This document shows, one piece after another, positions 1-11,292 of a stretch of DNA of 64,000 bases. Position 1 is the stretch's first letter, and every line of letters begins with the position of its first letter. Made by a program: the position numbers and the translations under genes. This stretch comes from Nicotiana tabacum (Eukaryota; Streptophyta; Magnoliopsida; Solanales; Solanaceae): positions 1,924,501 to 1,988,500 of the forward strand of contig NC_134084.1 of assembly GCF_000715075.1 (NCBI RefSeq), in the 5' to 3' direction. The notes under the pieces are model-generated. The model was not told the origin of the DNA. It did no database searches and saw only the letters and a program-made list of their open reading frames with translations.

Positions 1-2008
1 CTCTACTACCGGTAAATATGCTAAACTGCCCAAACTCTCCGCCTTTCGACTCAAAGCATCGGCCACCATATTGGCCTTCCCCGGATGATACAAGATGGTA
101 ATATCATAATTTTTGAGTAACCCTAACCACCTCCGCTATCGCAAATTAAGATCCTTCTGTTTGAACAGATGTTGTAGACTCTGATGGTCGATATAGACCT
201 CACAATGGACACCGTACAAATAATGCTGCTAAATCTTCAAGGCATGAGCAATAACTACTAACTCAAGGTCGTGGACATGATAGTTCTTCTCATGCACCTT
301 CAGCTGTCTAGATGCATAGGCAATCACCCTTCCGTCCTGCATCAACACCACACCGAGACCAATACGCGACGCATCACAGTATACAGTATAAGACCCCGAA
401 CCTGTAGTCAATACCAATATTTGGGATGTAGTCAAAGTTGTCTTGAGCTTTTGAAAGCTCTCCTCACACTCCTCGGTCCACCTGAACGGATTACCCTTCT
501 GGTTCAATCTGGTCATAGGTGAAGCAATAGAAGAGAAACCCTCTACAAATTGGCGATAATACCCTGCCAAACACAGGAAACTACATATCTCAGTAGCTGA
601 TGAGGGTCTAGGCCAACTCTGCACTGCTTCAATTTTCTTCGGATCCACCTGGATCCCCTTGTTCGATACTATATGACCCAAAAATCCCACTGAATCAAGC
701 TAGAATTCACACTTTGGAAATTTTGCATATAACTTTTTTTCTCTCAAAGTCGGAAGTACAGTCCTCAAATGCTGTTCATGATCCTTTTGGCTCCGGGTGT
801 ACACCATAATGTCGTTAATAAAGACAATGACGAATGAGTCAAGATAAGGCTGAAATATAATGTTCATCAGGTGCATATATATTGTTGGGGCATCGCTCAG
901 CCCAAATGACATTACAAGGAACTCGTAATGACCATACCGAGTCCTGAAAGCAGTCTTTGGAATATCTGGCTCCCGAATCTTCAACTGATGATACCCTAAC
1001 CGCAAATCAATTTCTGAGAACATTTTGGAACCTTGTAGTTGATCAAATAGGCCATCAATGCGAGGCAATGGGTACTTGTTCTTCACTGTAACCTTGTTCA
1101 GTTGTCGATAATCAATACACATACGCGTAGAGCCATATTTATTCTTTACAAACAAGAGTAGGGAACCCTAAGGTGATACACTGGGCCAAATAAAACCCTT
1201 ATCAAGCAGTTCTTGCAATTACTCCTTTAATTCTTTCAGTTCTGCTGGGGCCATACGATATGGTGGAAAAGAAATGGGTTGAATGCCCGGTAACAAATCA
1301 ATGCCAAAGTCAATATCCCTGTCGGGTGGCATATCAGCAGATCTGCATGAAACAAATCCGAAAAGTCTCGCACTACCAGAACAGAGTCAACAGTAGGAGT
1401 CTCAGCATCAACATCTCTCACAAAAGCCAAATATGATAAACACCCCTTCTCAACCATTCGTTGGGACTTTAAATATGAAATTACTCTGCTGAGAACATAA
1501 TCTAAGGCACCTCTCCATAATAAACATGGTATACCTGTCATATCCAGCATCACAGTCTTAGCATGACAATCGAGAATAGCATGATAGGGCGACAACCAGT
1601 CCATGGCCAAAATAATATCAAAATCTACCATACTAAGTAACAATAGATCGGCTCTAGTCTTAAAATCTTTAATAATATTTAAACACGACCGATACACACG
1701 GTAAACAATAATGGAATCTCTCACTGGTGTAGACACATATACAGGAGAACTTAGAGAATCACAAGATACTCCCAAATATGGAGCAAAATAAGATAATACA
1801 TAGGAATAGGTGGAGCCCGAATCAAATAAGGCTGATGCATTTCTATGGCAAACCGGAATAATTCATGTGATAACTGAGTTAGATGCAATTGCCTCAATCC
1901 TAGCTGGAAGAGCATAATATCAGGTCTAGCCTCCCCTTCTAAGGCGGCCTCTACTTGCCCGACCTCCACCTCGAGCTGGCTGTGCAGGTAGAGCGGAAAC
2001 CGGTACAA
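1..2008 (-). pseudogene. Ty3/gypsy pol remnant: protease, reverse transcriptase, RNase H
   Basis: Frames at 2008-1751, 1775-1236, 1155-700 and 690-229 continue one another on the minus strand and carry, in order, an aspartic protease-like region (DFDIILAMDWLSPYHA), an RT palm ([19 protein letters not shown], then [12 protein letters not shown] and an F-I-N-D box) and RNase H ([13 protein letters not shown]). After 229 the frame continues to the RNase H end (ADALSRK) near position 20. The catalytic box is normally F-I-D-D in this group; here the third residue is Asn, which should abolish polymerase activity. Stop codons break it near 1200 and 695. Integrase would lie left of the window. It is a dead retrotransposon remnant, not a host gene. 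Confidence 0.88.
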
Positions 2009-4465
2009 TAACTATGGTCTAAGAAGCTTGAGGGCCTTATGGAATACGTGGGGCCTGAGAAATCTGTGGAGGTGCACCCCTCCTAAGTTTGGGGCAATCG
2101 CTTATCATATGTTGAATGTCACCACACTCAAAAAAGGCCCTCGGAGGACGTGGCTGCTGAGACTGGCTCGGGCCTAATCGGCTGAACTGACCACTAAAAG
2201 CACCCCGTGCAGAAGGTACACTAGATAATGGCGGTGCATAATAAGGAACCTGAGGTCTAGGAATAGCCGGAATACCGCTGGAAGCTGGAAGTGCTAAATG
2301 TATAGGATGACTCACATAACCTCTATCATGACAGGTTGCAGTTGGGGCACGGGAACTGTTATATATGCCGGAATCTCAATGCCTCTTAGCCACCCTCTCT
2401 TCTATTTCCTGGACCCGCATGCCCTCCTATCTCCTAGTGATTTTCCCTACCTACTGGTATGTGATATCCATCTCCAAACCTTGGGCCATACTGTATTTGA
2501 TATTAGGGTTGAGCTCATTGATAAATCGACGAACCCTCTCTCTAACCGTAGCAACAAAGGCTGGTGTATGCCTGGTTATATCACTGAACCGGATTGCATA
2601 CTCCGAGATAGTCATAGAACCCTGGCGCAATTGCTCAAACCAATGCTATAAATAGCGGGCGCTACAGCGCTAAAAGCATTTAGTAACGCTAGCGAGACAG
2701 TGTCGCCATTTTTGGGCTGTTGCGATACGAGGAAGAAAAGCGAGCGCCTCTGCCTATGTAGCGAGAGGCTTTGCAATGTGGGAGGCGATGCGAGGCGTCG
2801 CTATTTGAAAATAACTCAAGAAAAGGCAGTGATTTTTACTAAAACCCAAAATTAGGGCTTGGGTTTCACTTCTTACGAGCAGCGATCACTTCTTCTCCTT
2901 CAGCGACAAAATTAGGGCTTGGGTTTCACATCTTCTTCTTCTTCTTCCATCATCAGCCATCAACGACCACTTCAGGTATGTTACTTTCTTTTCTTTTCTT
3001 TTCTTCTTCTTCTTCTTCTCCTTTCTTCTTCTTCTATTTCAGCTTTGGTCGACCACTATTGTTGTCTTCTTCTTTTTTCTTTTTCTTCTTCTTTCTTCAG
3101 TGATCGTTGTTTTCTTCTTATTTTAGCTCTGTTTTTCTTCTCTTTCAGCTTTGTTTTTCTTTCTTCCATCATCTCTTTCAGCTCTATTTTTCTTCTTCTT
3201 TCTTTCTTTCTTTCTCTGATCTGTTTCTCGACCAGAGCTTTATTTTATTTTTCGGTCCTATTTTTGGACATCGAGCAGAGGCAGTAGCTCTGTTGTTTCT
3301 TTCTTCTTCTTTCTTTCTTTCTCTGCTCTGTTTCTCGACCAGAGCTTTATTTTATTTTTGGGTTATATTTTTGGACATCGAGTAGAGGCAGTAGCTCTGT
3401 TGTTTCTTTCTTTCTTTCTTTCTTTCTTTGCTCTATTTTTCTTTGCTCTATATCTGTTGTTTGCTCTGATTTGTTGCTCTGTTTTTTCAATTATAGACTT
3501 ATAGTCTTATAGAGTAGAATTAATTTTTGTTTCAAATAATTTTTGAATGATATATTTATTAATATATTATTGTTATTGAGTTTTTAGTTATATGTATATA
3601 ATATTTTATGTTTTTGTATAAATTGTCGCTTCACATAAAAAAGGTGAGTGCTTCGCTGCACGCCTCTCGCCTCAGTGAAGCGAGCTCTCGTCGCTATTTG
3701 TCGCCGCACGCTATCCAAAACACTAGCTCAAACTTTGTGTGCCATGCATCTCTGAGACTCTGGGCAACATACTCCCTCAAGAACATATCTGAGAACTAAG
3801 TCCAAGTGAGTGAAGCTGCCTCGGTAGGACTATCCAATTCGTATTCATGCCACCACTGATAAGTCGCTCCCCTAAGCTGGAATACAGTGAAAACAACCCC
3901 CACTAGTCTCCATATTACCCATGGTATAGAGGATATGGTGGCACTCCTCAAGAAATCCCTAGGCATCCTCTGACGCTAAGCCACTGAAAGTAGAAGGGTG
4001 GTACCTATTGTACCCCTCGAGCCTGAGTTGCTCCTCTTCAAAAACTGCTTCTCTAATCTCGGGCTATACCGGGACGACTGACTGCACTGGTATGACCCCT
4101 AGAACATGATCAACCTAAACCCGCGGCTCTGGGGTATGGGCGGCGAGAGTAGGTGCTCCTCCTCCGGCCTGAAATGTGACAAGAGCAAGTGAAATCAATC
4201 ATGCTTGAGCTAGAGTGTTAAACATGCTCAAAACCTGGGCAAAAGTCTCCTAAAGTGTAGGGGTAGTAACAGGCGTATCATGTGCCTGCTCTCCAACTAG
4301 AGCTATTGGTGGCTCCTCTGTAGCAGCTCGTGCAGGTGCTCTGGTTGCATCACGTGGTCGTCCTCGGCCTCTAATTCGGCCTCTGCCCCGACCCCGGCCT
4401 CTCGCGGCTCCAACAAGGGGCTCAGGTGTCTGATCATCGGATCCAGTTGTGTGTGTCCTCACCAT
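2009..4465 (-). pseudogene. Ty3/gypsy gag remnant, interrupted by a hAT element
   Basis: The start is the ATG at 4463-4465 (MVRTHTTGSDDQTPEP), followed by an Arg-Gly-rich stretch typical of these gag proteins. The capsid part is readable around 3735-3880 (reverse complement, with YQWWHEYELDSPTEAASLTW) and resumes at 2640 with FEQLRQG, so 2641-3725 is an insertion inside a once continuous frame. The CCHC zinc knuckle lies in 2037-2315 (ECGDIQHMISDCP), but the first Cys of the knuckle appears to be Phe. An in-frame stop follows SLTWT. It is non-functional. Confidence 0.85.
2641..3725. mobile_element. Non-autonomous hAT element inside gag, 8-bp TSD
   Basis: GCTCAAAC occurs at 2633-2640 and again at 3726-3733, a perfect 8-bp target-site duplication. 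The termini begin CAATG on the left and TAGTG on the right (reverse complement), fitting the hAT YARNG end rule, and both then read ATAGCG within the next dozen bases. The subterminal regions are rich in GCG/CGC motifs, as in other plant hAT derivatives. The interior is a pyrimidine-rich (TTC)n region with a near-perfect direct repeat of about 100 bp (3215-3300 and 3315-3400) and no transposase. Removing it restores the gag reading frame. Confidence 0.88.
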
Positions 4466-4650
4466 CTGTGAGAGAATAAAAAGACAATAGTTTAGAATTT
4501 CGAAGTCAATAATTTCGCACGATAAGGAATCAAAGAAGTGATATTTTCCTAACAATTTTATATCCCCCCCGAAAATAAGTATGGACGTCTCTGTATTGAT
4601 CCGCGAGACTCTACTAAACCTACTTGTGACTCATAACACCTATGAACCTA

Positions 4651-4664
4651 GAGCTCTGATACCA
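4651..4664 (-). other. Primer binding site (initiator Met tRNA type)
   Basis: Read on the minus strand this is TGGTATCAGAGCTC, whose first 12 bases are the usual complement of the initiator tRNA-Met 3' end. It sits 3 bases downstream of the LTR end and about 190 bases before the gag ATG. Confidence 0.85.
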
Positions 4665-4667
4665 ACT

Positions 4668-7395
4668 TGTCATGATCTAAATTTTCCTCTCTAGGATATT
4701 ATGAGTGCACCTAGTTCCTAAGACTAGGTAAGCCTCTCAAGATGTGGAATAAATTAAAATAACAATAAATACTCTTAAAACCCAACAACTCAATACATAT
4801 AGAAGTTCCCAAAATCCGGTAAATTACAAGTCACAAGTTTTTAAGAAGTAGTACCGAATATATCTATATATCAGAGTCTAATGGGGATAGAGAAACAACA
4901 TAGTAAAGATAGAGGGGGACTCCGAGGTCTGCGGACACTGAAATATGTACCTTGAAGTCTCCACGCACGGACTAGCTCACTAATACCTGGTCTACTAGGG
5001 AGTACCTGGATCTGCACAAAAAAGATGTGCAGAAGCGTAGTATGAATACACCACAACATTATCTAGTAAGTGCCAAGCCTAACCTCGGTAAAGTAGTGAC
5101 GAGGTCAGGATCATACTGGAATAAGAAACAAGGCAGAAGATATAATATTATAATGAAAAGACTGAGAATTTGTAAGTGAGAAATTACAGAAAAGTAATAA
5201 CACAGCACATAGGAATAAACAACATGTGGCGCTCCCGAGATACCATCTTGTAGTCCCAAAAATAAATATGCAAGACAGGGGGATCTCCCGAGGTACCGCC
5301 TCGTAGTCCCGAAAGTAAATATGGTCAACAGGGGGGATCTCCCGAGATACCGCCTCATAGTCCCAAAAGTAATTATGCTCAACAGGGGGATCTCCTAAGG
5401 TACTGCCTCCAAAAGTAAATATGCTCAACAGGGGGATCTCTCGAGGTACCGCATCGCAGTACCAAAAGTAAATATGTCGCAAAAACTAAAATAGAACGAT
5501 TGAACAATGATATTTCAAGGATAACAAATTTCAAGCAAAGATTCCTACAGTTAAATAATGAGTACAAGATCAAATAAGCATGTAATTCAATTAAACATGT
5601 TGTACAAGTTTCAATTAAGAGATAAGACATGTAGACATGTAAAAATAGAATAACGACGATGAATATAACTTGAATAAATAAATTAATCAATATGCGACAG
5701 AGAGATACACAATTTAAAGCTAGAATTTTCCATATTTAGCCCGTGTACACACTAGTCACCTCGCATACATAGCCTTCAACATATTACAATTATCATAATA
5801 ATACCAATCCTAAGGGGAATTTCCCCTACACAAGGTTAGACAAATCACTTATCTCGATTTGCGTCAATTTAATTCACTAGTAGGCCTTTTCTTCGATTAT
5901 TCGACTCCGAATGGCTCGAATCTAGCCAAAATAATTTGATACAGTCAACAAAAATTATAGGAATCAACTCCATATGAAAAATATTACATTTTCCAAGAAA
6001 ATCCAAAATTCAACCGAAAAATTGACAATGGCCCCACATCTCGGAATCCGATAAAAGTTATAAAATGTGAACGTCTATTCAATGACGAGTCTAACCATAC
6101 CAAAATTACTTAATTCCGACAACAATTCAGTCCTCAAATCCTCAATCTTAACCTTAAGTGTTTCCACAAGTTTCCAACTTAATTCATCAATTAAATGTTA
6201 AAAACAACGATGGATTCAGGTAATTTAACCAAAAGTGAGTTAAGAACACTTATCCCGATATTTTTCTTGAAAATCTCCCGAAAATCGCCTCTCCCCGAGC
6301 TCCAAATCGTCAAAAATGAAAAATAGGATGAAGTCCTATTTTTAGAACTTAAACTTTCTGCCCATGCTTTTCTTCTTACGATCGCGGCCAAAGGCACGCG
6401 ATCGTGAAGAACAAAAGAAGGCTGCCTAGAATTTAACACTATGCGATCGCGGATGAATGCACACGATCGCGAATAACCAACTTTCCAGACCTACGCGATC
6501 GCGGAATTATCCACGATCGCTAAGGGTTAAGCGCTTGGCCAGCTTTTGCCTCGTTTTCACTACGCGAACGTGGCCTTAGTCACGTGTTCGCATAGCAAAA
6601 CCCTGTCAAATCTACGCGATCGCATATCACAATTTTCCAGTTGCCATCATAAGCCTACGCGATCGTGGGACTTCCCACGCAATCGCTTATAAGGAAACCA
6701 GAACACTACATTTCAGCAAACTTCAAGTCCAAACTTTGATCCGTTAACCATCCGAAACTCACTCGAGGCCTCCGGGACCTCAATCAAATACACCAACAAA
6801 TCCTATAACATCATAGAAACTTAGTCGAAATCTCAAATCACATCAAACAATGCTAAAACCACGAATCACACCCCAATTCAAGCTTAATGAAACTAAGAAA
6901 TTTCAATTTCTACATTCGATGTCGAAACATATAAAATCAAGTCTGATTGACCTCAAATTTTGCACATAAGTCATAAATGACATAACGGAGCTATTCAAAT
7001 TTTCAGAATTAGATTTTGATCCCGATATCAAAAAGTCAACTCCCTGGTCAAACTTCCAAACTTAAATTTTTTATTTTCACCATTTCAAGCCTAATTTAAC
7101 TACGGACTTCCAAATAATTTTTCGGACACGCTCCTAAGTCCAAAATCACCATACAAAGCTATTGAAATTATCAAAATTCTATTCCGGGGTCGTTTATACA
7201 TATTTCACCATCCGGTCATTTATTTCATCTTTAAGCTTTCATCATTGAGACTAAGTGTCTCAATTCATTCGGAAACCTCATCGAACTAGAATCAATTACC
7301 CCGGCAAGTCACATACCAAGTGTAATGCATAAGTTGAGCAGTAAATGGGGGATCGGGGTTGTAATACTCAAAACGGTCGGTCGGGTCGTTATGTA
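4668..7395 (-). repeat. 5' LTR of the Ty3/gypsy element
   Basis: The LTR ends with ATGACA just before the primer binding site and begins, on the minus strand, near the ATAACGACCCGACCG motif at 7380-7391, a familiar start of gypsy LTRs in Solanaceae. Its expected first TG seems mutated (TACATAACG). At about 2.7 kb it is long but within the range of Tekay-type LTRs. It contains a 54-bp tandem array. The other LTR is outside the window, so the outer boundary cannot be confirmed. Confidence 0.7.
5225..5480. repeat. 54-bp tandem array in the gypsy LTR
   Basis: About 4.7 units of a roughly 54-bp sequence around GGGGGATCTCCCGAGGTACC, with units starting near 5227, 5281, 5335, 5388 and 5434. One unit is shortened by deletion. 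Because 54 is a multiple of 3 it yields repetitive spurious ORFs. Confidence 0.8.
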
Positions 7396-8045
7396 GGTGA
7401 TTCGGATCCTGTAGCCCGTATTCATGTAGTTGGCATGGACTATAGCACACGAAAAATTGGAAATCAACCAGAATTCCAATTTTTTTGCCCTAAAATACCA
7501 AAAAAATGAGGAACAGTCATGTTGAAGCCATGATTATTGTTCATTAGGTCATTTTATGGCCCCCCATAATTTTAGGTGATTCGAATCCGGTAGTCCGAAT
7601 TCATGCAGTTGGCATGGATTATTGCACACGAAAATTTGAAAATCGACTCGAATTCCAGTTGTTTGACCTTAAAATGCCAAAAAAGAGGAACGGTCATGCC
7701 GAAATCATGACTATTGTTCATTATGTCTTTTTTATGGCCCCGCAAGATATAGGTGATTCGCATTCGGTAGCCCGACTTCGTGCAGATGACGTGGACTATG
7801 CACAAGAAAATTTGAAAATCGAGCCCCATTCCAGTTTTTTTGCCCTAAAATGCCAAATAAATAAGAAACGATCATGCTGAAGCCATAACTATAATTTAAT
7901 AGGTCATTTTTTATCGCCCTTAAATTTTAGGCGATTCGGATCTGGTATCCCGGATTCATGCAAATGACGTGATAACACACAAAAGTTTAAAAATTGGCCT
8001 GTATTTTAGTTTTTTGGCCCTAACATACCAAAACACGAGAAATTT
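7391..8045. repeat. 178-bp satellite-like tandem array
   Basis: TAGGTGATTCGGATCCTG-like unit starts recur near 7394, 7572, 7751 and 7928, giving a 177-179 bp period and about 3.6 copies. Each unit carries GTAGCCCG, a GGCATGGACTAT-like segment and TTTGCCCTAAAATGCC. Units differ by point changes and small indels. The left edge is the LTR end; the right edge fades near 8045. Confidence 0.85.
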
Positions 8046-8450
8046 TACGGGGTTTAGTGACCCCTCAATACTACGCATAAGTCCACCTCTAACGAGGAGG
8101 TTAATTCAATAGCTAATGATTTTGCTAATTTAGCCTTTAGTCAAGAGTCTCATTTTAAATGACAATGCCTTTGTCTTCTAACATTTTTTTTTGCATGTAG
8201 CTAAGAGATGTTGAAGTTTCATTCTCTCAGCTTGATTTCTACCCATTGTTGCTTTATTTCTCTTTGGAAAGCAAAATATCAAGATTTAATTTTCTCAATC
8301 ATTAATGTCACAATGGCCAAATCATAGACAAAAAGGGAGGTTTGAATTGGTCAGCCAATATAATGGACTTTTCTCTGTTTCTAGATTCACAGCGTTACGC
8401 AAGGAATGCATCGTGCTAATGTCGTAAGAGAGTTTGATTCGTATTTATTC

Positions 8451-8453
<3 letters not shown>
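8046..8453. other. AT-rich intergenic DNA, nothing recognised
   Basis: No ORF, repeat or RNA gene is evident. A 35-bp stretch starting with GGTTTGAATTGGTCAGC near 8339 recurs, diverged, at about 9140. Confidence 0.5.
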
Positions 8454-8531
<78 letters not shown>

Positions 8532-8567
8532 AGATAGATAGATAGATAGATAGATATATAGATAGAT
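8454..8567. repeat. Compound microsatellite (AT)n-(GA)n-(GATA)n
   Basis: About 27 AT units are followed by about 11 GA units and about 10 GATA-type units without interruption. Confidence 0.97.
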
Positions 8568-8792
8568 CTTTCTAACTTCTTGCCTTTGAATAGATAACCT
8601 GTACCTTATGCCGTCACATCTTTAAATACTGATATAAGTATAATTTCAATCTCTAGGAAATTTATTTGATGAGAATTTAAATTTATAATGTTACGACTCA
8701 AATTGTGAATAGACGTCTTCGAGTATTTCCTTTATACTTTGACTCCCATTAACGAAAATTTTAGCTCTGAGTATCTTATCACAAAGTATAGT

Positions 8793-8966
8793 GCTGGAGT
8801 GGTAAGTACTCCTTCGTCTTTAACCAGAGGTCTCGAGTTCGAACCCCTGCGTATGGAGTCGCCTTTGTTAGGGAGCGCTTTATCCCCCAATGTGGGACTT
8901 CCCGGCGCGAATCCGGATTAGTCAGGCCCCAATGTGGGTACCGAATACCGGGTGAGAAATAAAAAA
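8793..8966 (+). mobile_element. tRNA-derived SINE
   Basis: The 5' part has an A-box-like segment (GCTGGAGTGGTAAGTAC) and a B-box-like GAGTTCGAACCCC, the RNA polymerase III promoter pattern of tRNA-derived SINEs. It ends in a poly(A) run. AAAGTATAGT flanks it at 8783-8792 and 8967-8976, a 10-bp target-site duplication. It is a SINE, not a tRNA gene, because no cloverleaf can be formed. Confidence 0.8.
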
Positions 8967-9119
8967 AAAGTATAGTCTATACTCGTTTGAGATAAGTGGC
9001 CCTAATGTGGGACTTTCCGGCGCGAATCCGGATTAGTCGGACCCCAATGTGAGTACCAGATAAAAAATTAAAAAAAAAAGAAAAGAAGTATAGTCTATAC
9101 TCGTTTGAGATAAGTGGAA
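8967..9119 (+). repeat. Tandem duplication of SINE tail plus flank
   Basis: The 3' SINE segment (GGCGCGAATCCGGATTAGTC), its poly(A) and the flank AGTATAGTCTATACTCG are repeated: flank copies lie at 8969-9000 and 9089-9118, and the CCGGCGCGAATCC core at about 8900 and 9018. This is duplication after insertion, by slippage or unequal exchange. Confidence 0.75.
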
Positions 9120-9149
9120 GAGAACTAATAGGTACTGTTAGTTTGAATT

Positions 9150-9226
9150 GGTCAGCACTCAACATTTGGACTTTCTTATTTGACCAACGACCATTCCACG
9201 TAGAAAAACTCGTTTTTAGCAGTCAA
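9150..9226 (+). promoter_or_regulatory. W-box-like cluster upstream of the WRKY gene
   Basis: TTGACC occurs at 9180-9185, GGTCAG at about 9150 and GTCAA (TTGAC on the minus strand) at 9222-9226, some 540-610 bp before the WRKY start codon. TTGAC[C/T] is the known WRKY-binding W-box, so auto- or cross-regulation is plausible. The motif is short and could be coincidental. Confidence 0.4.
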
Positions 9227-9454
9227 CTCTCCCTTTTTTCCACATGCCTTTTTTGTTCACTTCTCATTATTTACATTATATATCCTTCCCTTTTAAATTC
9301 AAATGTTACTATCTTCTTGTTTTCATTACTCATCTCCTACAAAATCCACCATCTCATGCACCCAACTTCTCCATCAAATTTCATAAATAAGTTACTAAAT
9401 CCCACAAAAAAACAAATTTTTTTCCATATTCCAAGATTGTGCTCGTTTCCCCGA

Positions 9455-9602
9455 GTAATTTGCTTGTCATCGACATTCCACTCATAAATAGATTCACATC
9501 GTGTTTTCCCTAAGTAATGCTTGCCACCGTAATTTGCTTGTCACTGACATTCCACTCATAAGTAGGTTCACATCGTGTCTAAATTCCCTGTAACCCTGTA
9601 TA
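9455..9602. repeat. 74-bp direct duplication in the WRKY 5' flank
   Basis: GTAATTTGCTTGTCATCGAC starts at 9455 and recurs with two changes at 9529. The copies share CACTCATAAATAGATTCACATC and diverge after the GTGT that follows. Confidence 0.85.
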
Positions 9603-9761
9603 CTTCAAGTTCGAGTCCACTTACTAAGAAACTCAACACGCCTCGTCAGTAGAAAGAGTTGAGCTACTAAGCTAAGCTGTTGTTGGGAAACTTGGGGCCG
9701 CGTCCACTTTTCTACGCTACATAATAGCTCCCCTTTTTCTTTTCCAATTCCTTCTTTTAAA

Positions 9762-11292
9762 ATGGATTGTGCTTTCAATTGGGAATACAATACACTTATC
9801 AATGAGCTAACTCAAGGTATTGAACACACAAAGCAACTTAGAGCTTACTTGAGGTCAATGCCTTCAATTTCTGAAAATCAAGAATTGCTTCTGCAGAAGA
9901 TACTTTCTTCTTATGAGCAATCTCTGTTAATTCTCAAATGCAGTGGATCGGCCGTTCAATCTCCACAGCCTCTGCCACAAACATGTGGCGCGATCGAATC
10001 TTCGGTTTCAGTTGATGGAAGTCCTAGGAGTGATGACAAGAAAAGGAGTTTCAAAGATCAACAGGAGCTCATAAATATTTCGAAAAAGAGGTAGATCAAA
10101 TTCCGTTATAAAACATGATACTCCACTTTTCTGTACTTAGAAACTCTTTAACTTTACACTTCTCGTTTTACTCTTTAGGACATGCTCCTATAGCCACAGA
10201 AATATCATCACATGTTTAGACTCACAAGTTTTAAGGGTACTTTTGTTATGTCGCATCCAGTCAAACAGCGTCATATAAAATGAAACTGCGAATAGGTCAA
10301 CTTAACCTGGTTCTTGATGTATGTTGCAGAAAATCACAGCCCACATGGACTGAACAAGTCAAAGTCAGCGCCGAGACTGGATTTGAAGGTCCTACTGATG
10401 ATGGATATAGCTGGAGAAAGTATGGTCAGAAAGACATTCTTGGTGCTAAATATCCTAGGTAATAAGTCAATTTCTTCTCATGTTCTATATATAAAATGCA
10501 CTAAAAACAATTATATGCTTATGTGTACTTATTTAATGAATTTTTTAACACAAATGCTATGTTTGAGCAAAAGCTACAAGGTTTGACCGAACCCGTAGCC
10601 GGGCTTCTAGCTCCCCTTGTGATCATTTCTACTCCATAATATTGAATTATCATATGTTTTGCAGAAGTTACTACAGATGCACATATCGTCACATGCAAAA
10701 CTGTTGGACGACAAAACAAGTGCAAAGGTCAGATGATGATCCTACTGTATTTGAGATCACATACAAAGGCTCTCATACTTGTCACCAAGCTACTAATTCT
10801 GCACTACAACCGAAATCACCAGAAAATCAAGAATTCAAGAAACAAGCCAACTATCAAACAGGGCAATATTCAAATGAAGTACTCATGAACTTGAGAGCAA
10901 ACCTGAGAGTCGATACTAATGATTTGGACAAGACTGAGACAACAGCAGCATGTTCTTTCTCCTTTCCTCCAACGTTCTCTAGTTTGACAGATGAAAATCA
11001 ACATTTCCAGATTTCCCATGTTGATGAAAATCTGATGATAGGTGGCGGCTATTCACCGTCTTTTGTCTCTCCTACAACCCCTGAATCAAACTACTTCTCA
11101 ATCTCAAGCAGCTGTCAGATGAATGGTTTTGGAATGGTTCATAACGTGCACCGTTCAGAATCAGACCTCACTGATATATTCTCAGCCAACACTTCCTCAA
11201 CAAGTTCTCCAATTGTGGGCAGCGAGTTTTCACTAGACCATTTTGAGCTAGATCCAAATTTTCCATTCGATAACCCCAGATTTTTCTCATGA
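9762..11292 (+). CDS. Group III WRKY transcription factor
   Basis: Nuclear DNA-binding regulator that would recognise W-boxes, typically in defence, senescence or stress responses. Three exons are inferred: 9762-10090, 10330-10458 and 10665-11292, with GT..AG introns and matching phases, giving 361 residues. The WRKY domain spans about residues 130-195: heptad WRKYGQK at 138-144, then zinc ligands C158-X7-C166-X23-H190-X-C192, the C2HC pattern that defines group III. The intron after the Arg codon at 153 is the conserved WRKY-domain intron position. The N-terminus (residues 1-60) looks helical, as in group III members of the WRKY30/41/46/53 type; the tail is Ser/Asn/Asp-rich and ends PFDNPRFFS. 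Intron 2 carries a dispersed Solanaceae repeat. No stop or frameshift is seen, so it appears intact. The exact orthologue cannot be assigned by eye. Confidence 0.95.

Larger units (their letters stand above)
1..7395 (-). mobile_element. Decayed Ty3/gypsy LTR retrotransposon (chromovirus-like), 5' part
   Basis: The element reads right to left: 5' LTR (4668-7395), primer binding site (4651-4664), gag (2009-4465), then protease, reverse transcriptase and RNase H down to position 1, where the window cuts it before integrase and the 3' LTR. The gag start and the RT/RNase H sequence resemble the Del/Tekay chromoviruses common in Solanaceae, but the lineage call is from memory of the family. Several in-frame stops and a hAT insertion show that it cannot make a functional polyprotein. 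The right end abuts a 178-bp tandem array, suggesting insertion into satellite-like DNA. Confidence 0.85.

Noticed and set aside
2919..3385. Two overlapping Ser/Phe/Leu-rich frames of 92-122 codons
   Set aside because: They translate a (TTC)n-rich region inside the hAT element; composition alone explains the open frames.
5059..5690. Repetitive minus-strand frames over 5059-5690
   Set aside because: They translate the 54-bp tandem array and AT-rich flank of the gypsy LTR.
8793..8966. Possible tRNA genes at SINE heads (also 14022, 35685, 58815 and 62635)
   Set aside because: A- and B-box-like motifs are present, but acceptor and anticodon stems cannot be formed; these are tRNA-derived SINEs.
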